DNA from: Porticoccaceae bacterium UBA2002
Lineage (GTDB): Bacteria > Pseudomonadota > Gammaproteobacteria > Pseudomonadales > Porticoccaceae
Assembly (NCBI GenBank): GCA_002334915.1
Contig: DDCQ01000025.1
Location: forward strand, 13,361 to 24,584
Reading direction: 5' to 3'
DNA length: 11,224 bases
Each line of letters begins with the position of its first letter. The stretch's first letter is position 1. Below the pieces are notes generated by a model. That model worked only from the letters and a program-made list of their open reading frames with translations. It searched no databases and had not been told where the DNA came from. Positions 1-6,899 of this stretch are shown one piece after another. A program made the position numbers and the translations under genes.

Positions 1-1085
1 TCGAGAACCTCGGTGACTATGGCTGGTTCCAGGCCCCCATAAATTCCGGCTCGCAGCGCGTCGGGCCAGTCTTCCTCTGCCAGTGCCGACTGTTCTACAC
101 CCCGGTAACCATGGCGCTTATCATAGGCCATGATGCCCGCCTGCAGCGCCTTGACTGCATGGCTCTGCATGGTTGAGTCCAATGTGGTAATGGCGGTGTA
201 GCCCTCTGTGTAGGCTTGCAGGCCAAACTTATCGATCACCTGTTGGCGCACCATTTCAGCGGCATAGGCCGCGTCGAGTTCCGATATAGAGCCATGATAA
301 CTGGCGTTATCGACCTCGTTGATGGCGGCCTGATACTGGACTTCGTCTATATTGCCCAATGACAGCATGCGGCCGAGAATCCAGTTGCGGCGCACCATGG
401 CTCTCTCAGTATTGGCCAATGGATTGTATCTGGAGGGCGCCTTGGGTAAACCCGCTATGGTGGCAATCTCTGCCAGGCTGAGTTCTTCCAGAGTTTTGCC
501 ATAGTAGACCTGTGCTGCAGCACCCACGCCATAGGCACGGTTGCCCATGTAAATTTTATTAGTGTAGAGGGATAGAATCTCCTCTTTGCTGAGCTCCTCT
601 TCAATTCTGAACGACAGCAGTATCTCGTTGAACTTTCGGGTAAATTCCTGGCGCTTGCTAAGAAAGAAGTTGCGCGCGACCTGCATGGTAATAGTGCTGC
701 CACCGCTGCGAATAGAGCCTGTGGTGATCAACTCAAAGGCTGCCCGAGCCAGGCCAGAGATAACAATACCCCGATGTTCGAAGAAGCTGTCGTCCTCGGC
801 AGCGAGAAAAGCATCGATCATTGGCTGGGGTATTTCATCAAAACTAACCGGCGAACGCTTCTTTTCGCCAAATTCTGCGATAACTTTTAAATCTTGTGAA
901 TGAATTCGCAGTGGAATTTGTAACTCGATCTCCTTTAGTTCCTCGACTGATGGCAGTTTTGGGCTAAGGTACAGATACAAACAGGATGCCACGACCAGAA
1001 AACCACCGGCCCCCAATACAGTGAGAATTGACAGATTTTTTAGTAAGTTGCGTTTTTTAATGGACACTATTTTCAGGCACCGCAT
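1..1085 (-). CDS. mrcA: Penicillin-binding protein 1A (class A PBP), N-terminal part, cut by left window edge
   Basis: Bifunctional peptidoglycan synthase of the inner membrane. It polymerises lipid II into glycan strands (GT51 domain) and cross-links them (transpeptidase domain, not in the window). The 361 visible codons have no stop and align with E. coli PBP1a throughout. Residues about 17-40 form the single N-terminal membrane anchor. GT51 motifs follow in order: EDDSFFEHRG with the expected catalytic Glu97, GGSTITMQVARNFF (128-141), KEEILSLYTNKIYMG (167-181; most relatives have YLNKIYLG), and AGLPKAPSRYNPL (211-223). The start of the region linking the two catalytic domains follows. The start is uncertain. 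ATG at 1085 gives an N-terminus about 11 residues longer than E. coli. An in-frame GTG at 1067 (residue 7) fits the family length better and fits the TATAAT box at 1098-1103, which would leave only about 5 untranslated bases before ATG 1085. Neither start has a strong Shine-Dalgarno. It is transcribed divergently from the pilus operon, as in Pseudomonas ponA-pilM. Confidence 0.93.
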   Translation of the reverse strand, partial: MRCLKIVSIKKRNLLKNLSILTVLGAGGFLVVASCLYLYLSPKLPSVEELKEIELQIPLRIHSQDLKVIAEFGEKKRSPVSFDEIPQPMIDAFLAAEDDSFFEHRGIVISGLARAAFELITTGSIRSGGSTITMQVARNFFLSKRQEFTRKFNEILLSFRIEEELSKEEILSLYTNKIYMGNRAYGVGAAAQVYYGKTLEELSLAEIATIAGLPKAPSRYNPLANTERAMVRRNWILGRMLSLGNIDEVQYQAAINEVDNASYHGSISELDAAYAAEMVRQQVIDKFGLQAYTEGYTAITTLDSTMQSHAVKALQAGIMAYDKRHGYRGVEQSALAEEDWPDALRAGIYGGLEPAIVTEVL

Positions 1086-1097
1086 AAATGAGCGTCT

Positions 1098-1103
1098 ATT
1101 ATA
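1098..1103 (-). promoter_or_regulatory. Likely -10 box of the mrcA promoter
   Basis: Read on the minus strand this is a perfect TATAAT, placed just upstream of the mrcA start. The matching -35 region (around 1121-1127, TGCACT or ATGCAC depending on spacer) is poor, so the promoter is supported mainly by the -10. The predicted transcript start near 1091 would favour the GTG start at 1067 over the ATG at 1085. Confidence 0.4.
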
Positions 1104-1198
1104 AGGTGTAGAGAATGTGAAGTGCATCATTTGCAGACTTAGGAAACATTGTTAATGTCATTTCTCGCCTGGGACGGCACCTATTTATTGAGTCTACC

Positions 1199-1203
1199 AA
1201 GGA
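1199..1203 (+). promoter_or_regulatory. Probable ribosome-binding site of pilM
   Basis: AAGGA lies 13 bases before the pilM ATG. This is longer than the usual 5-9 base spacing, so initiation may be moderate. No better purine-rich element is present nearer the start. Confidence 0.35.
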
Positions 1204-1216
1204 TGATAGCTGTAAA

Positions 1217-2284
1217 ATGAGCTTTTTAGATTTCTTATCAAAACCGACCAGACCACTTGTGGGCCTGGATATTTCCTCATCTGCCATCAAACTTATCGAG
1301 CTGAGTAAGTCAGCCGATGGCTACAGGGTAGAGGCCTACAGGGTGATGGCGCTGCCTGCCAACACCATGGTTGAAAAAAATATCGCAGATATCCCCGCGC
1401 TGGCAGATACCCTGGAAAAACTGGTGGCGAGCTCTGGCACCAAACTGACCGATACAGCGGTCGCTGTTTCAGGCTCATCCGTTATTACTAAAGAAATTGA
1501 ATTGCCAGCTGGCCTTACCGATTTGCAGATGGAAATGCAGATTGAGGTGGAGGCCGAGCAATATATTCCCTATCCAATGGAAGAGGTGGCTTTCGATTTT
1601 GATGTCATAGGTCCGTTGGAGTCCAATGAAGATCTGGTCAAAGTTTTACTAGTCGCCTGTCGTCAGGAGAATGTCGAGCACCGCCGCGAGGCTCTGGAGA
1701 TGGCAGGGCTCAACCCCAAAGTGGTGGATGTTGAGGGTTTTGCCATCGAGCGCGCCTATCAGTTAATGGCCAGCCAGCTTAATCAGGATGAAGATCAACT
1801 GGTGGCTATCGCCGATATTGGCGCCACAATGTTTACCTTCACTGTGCTCGAGCAGGGCAAAATCATCTATACCAGAGAGCAGTCATTTGGCGGCAAACAG
1901 CTGACGGAAGAGATTCAGAGGCGCTATGGCCTATCCTGGGAAGAGGCGGGAGAAGCCAAGCGCAAGGGAGGGCTGCCCGAGGAATACGAAGCAGAGGTGT
2001 TGCAGCCCTTTGTAGACTCTCTAATCCAGCACATAAGCCGTTCACTTCAATTTTTCTATTCGTCCAGCAATTACAGCGAAGTAGATCAGCTACTTTTGGC
2101 TGGTGGTGTCTCAGCGATCCAAGGCCTGGTGGCCCAGGTCGAAGAGTCTTTAGGAATGCCTGCGGAGGTAGCTAATCTAATGGCCAATATGCAGGTTAGC
2201 AGTTCCATTAATGCTTCAGCTCTGGCCAACGACAGCCCGGCAATGATGCTTGCTGTAGGTCTGGCTCTGCGAGGTTTTGAATAA
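1217..2284 (+). CDS. pilM: Type IV pilus assembly protein PilM, actin-like ATPase
   Basis: Cytoplasmic actin-fold (FtsA-like) protein that binds nucleotide and grips the cytoplasmic N-terminus of PilN. It thereby couples the PilNOP inner-membrane complex to the pilus motor. It is 355 residues, the normal family length, with no signal peptide or membrane segment. The actin-type nucleotide-binding motifs are visible: phosphate-1 loop GLDISSSAIK (16-25), phosphate-2 loop ADIGATMFTF (199-208) and adenosine loop LAGGVSAIQGL (294-304). The E-x-E-x-E-Q-Y-I-P-Y segment near 110-120 is typical of PilM. The ATG at 1217 places the GLDIS motif at the usual distance from the N-terminus, so I keep it. This is the first gene of the pilMNOPQ operon; its TAA stop shares one base with the pilN ATG (TAATG), suggesting translational coupling. 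Confidence 0.97.
   Translation: MSFLDFLSKPTRPLVGLDISSSAIKLIELSKSADGYRVEAYRVMALPANTMVEKNIADIPALADTLEKLVASSGTKLTDTAVAVSGSSVITKEIELPAGLTDLQMEMQIEVEAEQYIPYPMEEVAFDFDVIGPLESNEDLVKVLLVACRQENVEHRREALEMAGLNPKVVDVEGFAIERAYQLMASQLNQDEDQLVAIADIGATMFTFTVLEQGKIIYTREQSFGGKQLTEEIQRRYGLSWEEAGEAKRKGGLPEEYEAEVLQPFVDSLIQHISRSLQFFYSSSNYSEVDQLLLAGGVSAIQGLVAQVEESLGMPAEVANLMANMQVSSSINASALANDSPAMMLAVGLALRGFE
2271..2274 (+). promoter_or_regulatory. Ribosome-binding site of pilN
   Basis: GAGG inside the last codons of pilM, 9 bases before the pilN ATG. It supports the start that overlaps the pilM stop by one base. Confidence 0.5.
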
Positions 2285-2853
2285 TGTCGCAAATCAATCT
2301 GTTGCCATGGCGAGAGGAGGCTCGCGAGCAATTAAAAAGGGAGTACCTCGGGTTGCTTGGGCTGGTCGCCATAGGTTCGCTGATTCTGCTGTTTGTGTGG
2401 ATTAGTTTTGCCGCAGGTCAGCTGGATAACCAGAAGGCACTTAATAGCTATCTTGAGGCCAATATTGCCGAGATGAATAAAAAGGTTAGCGAAATCAGTG
2501 AGTTGAAGCGTAAAAAAGAAGAGATGATTCTGCGGATGAAAGTGATTCAGGACTTGCAGGGTACCAGATCCGATATTGTAAAAATGTTTGATGAGCTGGT
2601 GCGAGCCATACCTGAGGGTACCTATTTGTCCAGTCTGGAGCGCGAGGCGCAGGTGGTAAAAATGTCGGGGTTCGCCGAATCCAATAATCGTATTTCAGCC
2701 CTGATGAGGAATCTTGATAGATCTTACAGGTACCAGAATTCAAATCTGGCAAAGGTTGAGCACGACGATCGTCTGGGTGCTCAGGGCAGCCAGTTTGATT
2801 TGCAGATAGAGATAGAAACTCAGTCTATTGAGAACCATTTGGTTAGCCCCTAA
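2284..2853 (+). CDS. pilN: Type IV pilus inner-membrane alignment protein PilN
   Basis: Bitopic inner-membrane protein of the type IV pilus alignment subcomplex. It pairs with PilO in the periplasm and binds PilM in the cytoplasm. The N-terminus carries the conserved INLLPWR motif (residues 4-10), the known PilM-docking element. A single hydrophobic membrane segment follows at about 22-44, then a charged Lys/Glu-rich coiled coil at about 48-90, then a ferredoxin-like periplasmic domain (about 97-178). Its 189 residues match the family. The start is fixed by the INLLPWR motif and by a GAGG ribosome-binding site. It sits between pilM (1-base overlap) and pilO (38-base gap). Confidence 0.95.
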   Translation: MSQINLLPWREEAREQLKREYLGLLGLVAIGSLILLFVWISFAAGQLDNQKALNSYLEANIAEMNKKVSEISELKRKKEEMILRMKVIQDLQGTRSDIVKMFDELVRAIPEGTYLSSLEREAQVVKMSGFAESNNRISALMRNLDRSYRYQNSNLAKVEHDDRLGAQGSQFDLQIEIETQSIENHLVSP

Positions 2854-2882
2854 ATATTATGGGCCGGTAAACAACATAGAGC

Positions 2883-2887
2883 AGGGA
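2883..2887 (+). promoter_or_regulatory. Ribosome-binding site of pilO
   Basis: AGGGA four bases before the pilO ATG, in the 38-base pilN-pilO gap. The rest of this gap (2854-2882) shows no promoter or terminator. Confidence 0.5.
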
Positions 2888-2891
2888 AAAT

Positions 2892-3503
2892 ATGTCATTT
2901 GTAGATAGCATAAAAGAGCTTAAGGACGTTGATTTTGCTGATTTGGATATTCAGCAAATTGGCATATGGCCAGCGTCCGTCAAAATGCTGCTGTTGGTTG
3001 CAGCAGTGATTCTGGTCCTCCTTTTAGGCTACTTTGTAAAGGTAAAAGATCTGCGTCAGCAGTATCAGGCCGCGGCCAGTAAAGAGATGACATTATTTGA
3101 ACAGTACCGCACCAAAGCATTTCAGGCGGCCAATCTGGACGCCTATCGAGCCCAGATGATTGAGCTGGATGATACCTTCGGGGCACTGCTAAAGCAGCTG
3201 CCCAAGGATACAGAGGTGCCCGGTCTGCTGGAGGATATTACCGAGGTGGCCTATGGCAGCGGGCTTAGCATGAAGGCAATTTCTCTGCAGCCCGAGCAGA
3301 TCTCGGAGTTCTATGTAGAGTTGCCCATCAAAATTGATGTCACCGGCGACTACCATGACTTTGGTTCTTTTGTTAGCGGTGTTGCCGCGCTGCCGCGGAT
3401 TGTCACTCTGCATAATTATGCGATAAAACAGGCTGACAACGGCTTGTTAAATATGGTGATTGAGGCCAAAACCTACAGGTATAAGGCGGAGGCATCGCTG
3501 TGA
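2892..3503 (+). CDS. pilO: Type IV pilus inner-membrane alignment protein PilO
   Basis: Bitopic inner-membrane partner of PilN; PilN/PilO dimers recruit the lipoprotein PilP and so link the motor to the PilQ secretin. The 203-residue protein has a cytoplasmic N-terminus of about 30 residues, a strongly hydrophobic membrane segment at about 31-49, a coiled-coil region (about 52-105) and a C-terminal ferredoxin-like domain (about 108-195). The family signatures KQLPKDTEVPGLLEDI (101-116) and DYHDFGSFVSGVAALPRIV (153-171) are clear. The start ATG has a good AGGGA site. The stop codon overlaps the GTG start of pilP by four bases (GTGA). Confidence 0.96.
   Translation: MSFVDSIKELKDVDFADLDIQQIGIWPASVKMLLLVAAVILVLLLGYFVKVKDLRQQYQAAASKEMTLFEQYRTKAFQAANLDAYRAQMIELDDTFGALLKQLPKDTEVPGLLEDITEVAYGSGLSMKAISLQPEQISEFYVELPIKIDVTGDYHDFGSFVSGVAALPRIVTLHNYAIKQADNGLLNMVIEAKTYRYKAEASL
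3488..3492 (+). promoter_or_regulatory. Strong ribosome-binding site that fixes the GTG start of pilP
   Basis: A full GGAGG Shine-Dalgarno within the last codons of pilO, seven bases before the GTG at 3500. It makes the non-ATG start of pilP convincing. Confidence 0.65.
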
Positions 3504-4045
3504 CTCTAAGTCGTCAATACTTTAGATGCGCTGGGCCAACGGCTGTTATTGCGGCATTTTTTTTGACTGCCTGTGTGGGCGATAGCCAGTTTAGTGATCT
3601 GGATAAACTTATGGCAGAGTCCCGTGAGCGCCCTCAGGGCCAGATTGAACCCCTGCCCACCTATCCACCGGCAGAGCGCTTTAATTACAGTGCTCTGGCA
3701 ATGCGCAGCCCCTTCCAGCCTCCGGCAATGATAGCTGCGGAGTCGGAAATAGGCGGCAAGGTGGCATCTGAACCGGACCAAATCAGACAAAAACAGCCTC
3801 TGGAACTATTTAGTTACAGCGCGCTTTCTATGGTGGGGACGCTGAGCAAAGATCAGAAGATCTGGGCACTGGTAGATGATGGCAATGGCCGGGTTCACCG
3901 AGTGACCAAGGGAAATTTTATCGGTAGGAACTTCGGCAAAATAACCCATATAGGTCAATTTGAGTTAGATGTTTTAGAGACAGTGCCAGATGGCAAAGGT
4001 GGATGGATTAACCGCCCCAGAACAATGGGCATGAATGAAGAGTAA
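3500..4045 (+). CDS. pilP: Type IV pilus assembly lipoprotein PilP
   Basis: Inner-membrane lipoprotein that binds PilN/PilO and contacts the periplasmic N0 domain of the PilQ secretin. It begins with GTG, supported by a strong GGAGG seven bases upstream. A lipoprotein signal peptide ends in the lipobox LTAC, with Cys25 as the predicted lipidated residue. A flexible linker rich in Pro and charged residues (about 35-100) precedes the C-terminal beta-sandwich homology-region domain (about 101-172), which contains the typical SMVGTL and WALVDDGNGRVHRVTKGNFIG segments. The length of 181 is normal. A short motif F-x-Y-S-A-L-x-M occurs twice (61-68 in the linker, 104-111 at the domain edge). The gene overlaps pilO by four bases and precedes pilQ by 21 bases. 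Confidence 0.95.
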   Translation: MTLSRQYFRCAGPTAVIAAFFLTACVGDSQFSDLDKLMAESRERPQGQIEPLPTYPPAERFNYSALAMRSPFQPPAMIAAESEIGGKVASEPDQIRQKQPLELFSYSALSMVGTLSKDQKIWALVDDGNGRVHRVTKGNFIGRNFGKITHIGQFELDVLETVPDGKGGWINRPRTMGMNEE

Positions 4046-4055
4046 TCAACTGGTT

Positions 4056-4060
4056 AGGGA
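4056..4060 (+). promoter_or_regulatory. Ribosome-binding site of pilQ
   Basis: AGGGA six bases before the pilQ ATG in the 21-base pilP-pilQ gap; spacing is ideal. Confidence 0.55.
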
Positions 4061-4066
4061 AATAAA

Positions 4067-6325
4067 ATGATTAGTCGACTCAAGCAATGTGTGTATTGGT
4101 GTCTGTTGGCACCCGCAGTCTGGGCCAGTACGGCTGGAGCTACTGCAGTTCAGGATATTGAGTTTCAGGCATTGCCGGATGACCGCTTTGCCATAAGATT
4201 GCAATTTTCTGAGAGGCCACCCAAGCCCAGTGCCTATGAGATAGCTCAGCCGGCGAGACTGGTTTTAGACTTTGCTCAGGTGCACAGTGAGCTGGAGAAG
4301 AAAAAATACCCCCTGTCATTTGCGAATGCTCACAATGCTGTAGTCGTCTCCGACGGCAGCCGCACGCGCCTGATTGTAAATTTGCGGGAGTCTGCGCCCT
4401 TTGTGACGCTGGTTGAGGGCAATAGTTTGACGGTGCAGGTGGGCACCACTGGTGAGCCACAACTGGCCGCTCAAAGTTCTCTGTCAGGCTTTCAGCCCGC
4501 TGCCTATCGCGAGGAGTCAGCTGAGTCCGCAGCTAATCTCAATGCCGCTGTTACCGGGATAGATTTTCGACGTGAGCCAGAGGGTGCTGGCCTGATTATG
4601 ATTGATCTCAGCGATCCCTCAATCAATATAGATATAGATAAATCCGGCAAGAAAATACAGCTGTCTTTTTATCAGACTGAGCTGCCTGGTTATCTGGACA
4701 GAAGGCTGGATGTTGTGGATTTTGCCACCCCAGTCAATGCTATAGATGCGGTGCAGGATGGCTCGGCGACGGTTATAACTATCGAGGCCCAGGGCCAGTA
4801 CGACTACCTGGCCTATCAGACAGACAATCAGTACATGGTTAGTGTCAGGCCGCTGTCGGAAGCTGAGGTCGCAGAGCAGGCTAAGAAGTTTGATTTTACC
4901 GGCGATCGTCTATCACTCAATTTTCAGAATATTGAAGTGCGCTCTGTGCTGCAGCTTATCGCCGACTTTACCTCTCTCAATCTGGTGGCCAGTGATACGG
5001 TGACCGGCAGCATTACCCTGCGCCTGGACCTGGTGCCCTGCGATCAGGCCCTGGAAATTGTTCTCAAGGCCAAAGGCCTCGATAAACGCCAGGAGGGCAA
5101 TGTTTTGATGGTTGCCCCGGCAGCAGAAATTGCCGAGCAGGAGAGACTGCAGGTTGAGGCTAACAAGCAGCTGCAGGAGCTGGCGCCTCTGGAAACCGCC
5201 TTTGTGCGTATCCGCTACGCAGATGCAGCTGAGATTTTTGAGTTGTTTACCGCCGATGATCAGCAGTCTGGTCAGTCTGGTGGGACGCCCAGAGATGGCA
5301 ATGCCACCAACAGTATTCTGTCCGAGCGCGGCAGTGCCATTGTCGATGAGCGTACCAACACTATTATTCTCACAGATACCGAAGACAAGATTAATGAGTT
5401 CAAACGACTGATAGAGGAAATCGATGTACCTATCAAACAGGTGTTAATCGAGGCGCGCATTGTTATTGCCAATACCGACTTTAAAAAGGAGTTGGGTGTA
5501 ACCTGGGGTCTGGCCGGCATTGATCGACTATCGGGCGGCACCGTCTCCAGTGCCTTTGGTGATAGGACTGTTGGCGTATCTGGACGCCGCTCTGGACTGG
5601 CGCCGGGGGCTGGTGTGGTCGAGAGCTTTACCTATTCGGCGGATGAAATTGAAACCGATGATGGTCCCGACGGTATTCCGGGCAACGCAGATGATGGCCC
5701 CACACTGTATACCAGAAATTTTGACTTTGGTCTGGGTGACAGCCTGGCAGTGGATCTGGGTGTCTCAGATCCCACAGGCGCCCTTAGCCTCGGCTATCTG
5801 ACCGACAATTTTCTGATTGATTTAGAGCTCAGTGCGCTGGAGTCAGATGGCTTTGGCGAGATTGTCTCCCAGCCTAAGGTACTGACCGGTGATAAACAGC
5901 AGGCAGTTATAAAATCGGGTACGGAAATTGCGTTTGAGAAGGCCACCTCTAGTGGCGCCACCAGCATTGAATTTAAAGAGGCGGTTTTGCAGCTGGAGGT
6001 GACGCCCCAGATAACACCAGACAACCGTATTATCATGGATTTGCTGGTCTCTCAGGATTCGGTAGGCGCCTTTACTCCAACCGGTGAACCCTCCATAGAT
6101 ATCACTCGCATTGAGACTCAGGCTTTGGTGGGTGATGGACAGACTTTAGTGCTGGGAGGTATCTTTCAGACCGAAGAAGTCAATGGTACAGAGAAGGTGC
6201 CAATGCTCGGCGATATACCGTTTTTGGGTAAGCTCTTTAGAAATGAACTGCGAAATGTCGAAAAACGTGAAATACTCATCTTTATAACTCCGAAAATAAT
6301 TGATGATGATCTTCTGGATAGATGA
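4067..6325 (+). CDS. pilQ: Type IV pilus outer-membrane secretin PilQ
   Basis: Outer-membrane secretin whose multimer forms the gated pore for the type IV pilus. It is 752 residues, usual for gammaproteobacterial PilQ. A Sec signal peptide occupies about 1-26, with probable cleavage after an Ala near A25. Two AMIN peptidoglycan-binding domains follow (about 28-126 and 160-262), then the N0/STN domain (about 276-350), the N1 domain (about 375-455) and the secretin beta-barrel domain (about 456-745). The C-terminal secretin signature VPMLGDIPFLGKLF (711-724) and the ending REILIFITPKII (734-745) are intact. Oddities: VPCDQAL at 323-329, where most secretins have VPWDQAL; an exact tandem QSG-QSG duplication (400-405) in N1; and an acidic Asp/Gly/Pro segment at about 531-545. 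The TGA stop overlaps the aroK ATG by four bases. Confidence 0.97.
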   Translation: MISRLKQCVYWCLLAPAVWASTAGATAVQDIEFQALPDDRFAIRLQFSERPPKPSAYEIAQPARLVLDFAQVHSELEKKKYPLSFANAHNAVVVSDGSRTRLIVNLRESAPFVTLVEGNSLTVQVGTTGEPQLAAQSSLSGFQPAAYREESAESAANLNAAVTGIDFRREPEGAGLIMIDLSDPSINIDIDKSGKKIQLSFYQTELPGYLDRRLDVVDFATPVNAIDAVQDGSATVITIEAQGQYDYLAYQTDNQYMVSVRPLSEAEVAEQAKKFDFTGDRLSLNFQNIEVRSVLQLIADFTSLNLVASDTVTGSITLRLDLVPCDQALEIVLKAKGLDKRQEGNVLMVAPAAEIAEQERLQVEANKQLQELAPLETAFVRIRYADAAEIFELFTADDQQSGQSGGTPRDGNATNSILSERGSAIVDERTNTIILTDTEDKINEFKRLIEEIDVPIKQVLIEARIVIANTDFKKELGVTWGLAGIDRLSGGTVSSAFGDRTVGVSGRRSGLAPGAGVVESFTYSADEIETDDGPDGIPGNADDGPTLYTRNFDFGLGDSLAVDLGVSDPTGALSLGYLTDNFLIDLELSALESDGFGEIVSQPKVLTGDKQQAVIKSGTEIAFEKATSSGATSIEFKEAVLQLEVTPQITPDNRIIMDLLVSQDSVGAFTPTGEPSIDITRIETQALVGDGQTLVLGGIFQTEEVNGTEKVPMLGDIPFLGKLFRNELRNVEKREILIFITPKIIDDDLLDR
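5264..5281 (+). repeat. Exact 9-base tandem duplication inside pilQ
   Basis: The unit CAGTCTGGT occurs twice back to back (5264-5272 and 5273-5281). It is identical at all nine bases and encodes Gln-Ser-Gly twice, in a loop of the PilQ N1 domain. It is in frame, so it does not break the gene. Confidence 0.85.
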
Positions 6326-6840
6326 GCGAACAACATATTTTTCTGGTCGGCCCCATGGGGGCCGGCAAATCTACAATAGGTAGACATCTTGCTGCTTTCT
6401 TAAACCGGCCATTTTTCGATATAGATAATGAAATTGAAATGCGCACCGGCGCGGATATCCAGTGGATATTCGATATGGAGGGCGAAGAGGGTTTTCGCGA
6501 CCGTGAAACCAAGGTGTTGTTAGAGCTGGCAAATAATGACTCGTCCTCAGTAATAGCGACTGGCGGTGGCATTATTTTGCGCCCGGAAAACCGCGCTGCG
6601 CTGAGTGACAATGGCCAGGTAATCTATCTGTCGGCCACCAGAGAGCAGCTCTACGAACGCACCCGCAAAGACAAAAACAGACCTCTACTGCAGGTTGATA
6701 ATCGCCGTGAGGTCATAGACCAGCTGGTTGAGAAGCGCGACCCGCTGTATCGGGAAGTTGCCGATCTAGTCTTTCCCTCAGGCTCAGTGGTGCCGAGTAA
6801 ATTAGCAAAAAATCTTGCAGCGGCCCTTGCAGAGCTTTGA
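6322..6840 (+). CDS. aroK: Shikimate kinase I
   Basis: Phosphorylates shikimate to shikimate-3-phosphate with ATP in the cytoplasm, the fifth step of aromatic amino acid (chorismate) synthesis. The 172-residue length is normal. The Walker A P-loop GPMGAGKST is at 10-18 with Lys16. Shikimate-binding elements are the D-x-D at 33-35, Arg59 in GFRDRE (57-62) and the GGG at 81-83. The LID region RTRKDKNRPLL (113-123) carries the catalytic Arg120. The sequence closely follows E. coli AroK rather than AroL (GADIQW-FDMEGEEGFRDRE). The ATG overlaps the pilQ stop (ATGA), preceded by a GGATAG that can serve as ribosome-binding site, so translation is probably coupled to pilQ. aroB follows 59 bases downstream. 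Confidence 0.97.
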   Translation: MSEQHIFLVGPMGAGKSTIGRHLAAFLNRPFFDIDNEIEMRTGADIQWIFDMEGEEGFRDRETKVLLELANNDSSSVIATGGGIILRPENRAALSDNGQVIYLSATREQLYERTRKDKNRPLLQVDNRREVIDQLVEKRDPLYREVADLVFPSGSVVPSKLAKNLAAALAEL

Positions 6841-6844
6841 TAAT

Positions 6845-6877
6845 TTGCTGCGCCTGCGCATAATATGGGCCCAGCAA
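6845..6877 (+). promoter_or_regulatory. Imperfect hairpin in the aroK-aroB gap
   Basis: Bases 6845-6855 can pair with 6867-6877: ten of eleven positions pair (one of them G-U), with one C-C mismatch and an 11-base loop containing TAATAT. No T-run follows, so it is not a standard intrinsic terminator. It could be an RNA-processing or attenuating element between aroK and aroB, or have no function. The rest of the gap (6878-6899) shows no clear ribosome-binding site for aroB. Confidence 0.3.
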
Positions 6878-6899
6878 CCATTGTAGAGTCTCCAACTTC

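Larger units (their letters stand above)
1086..1216. other. Divergent intergenic region mrcA / pilM
   Basis: These 131 bases separate the leftward mrcA from the rightward pilM and must contain both promoters. On the minus strand a clear TATAAT lies at 1098-1103. On the plus strand I see no strong sigma-70 pair. The best is TTGCAG (1131-1136) with TAATGT (1153-1158), spaced 16 bases and only half matching consensus. No operator dyad or terminator is evident. Confidence 0.6.

Noticed and set aside
586..903. 105-codon plus-strand open frame
   Set aside because: It is antisense to the mrcA glycosyltransferase motifs, which are strongly conserved in the other strand.
1175..1190. Possible sigma-54 promoter before pilM (CGGCAC...)
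   Set aside because: The GG of a -24 element is present but the required GC at the -12 position is TT at the correct spacing.
1203..1220. Five-codon mini-ORF (MIAVK) whose TGA overlaps the pilM ATG
   Set aside because: It looked like a leader peptide coupled to pilM, but the only Shine-Dalgarno-like AAGG abuts its ATG with no spacing, so it is unlikely to be translated.
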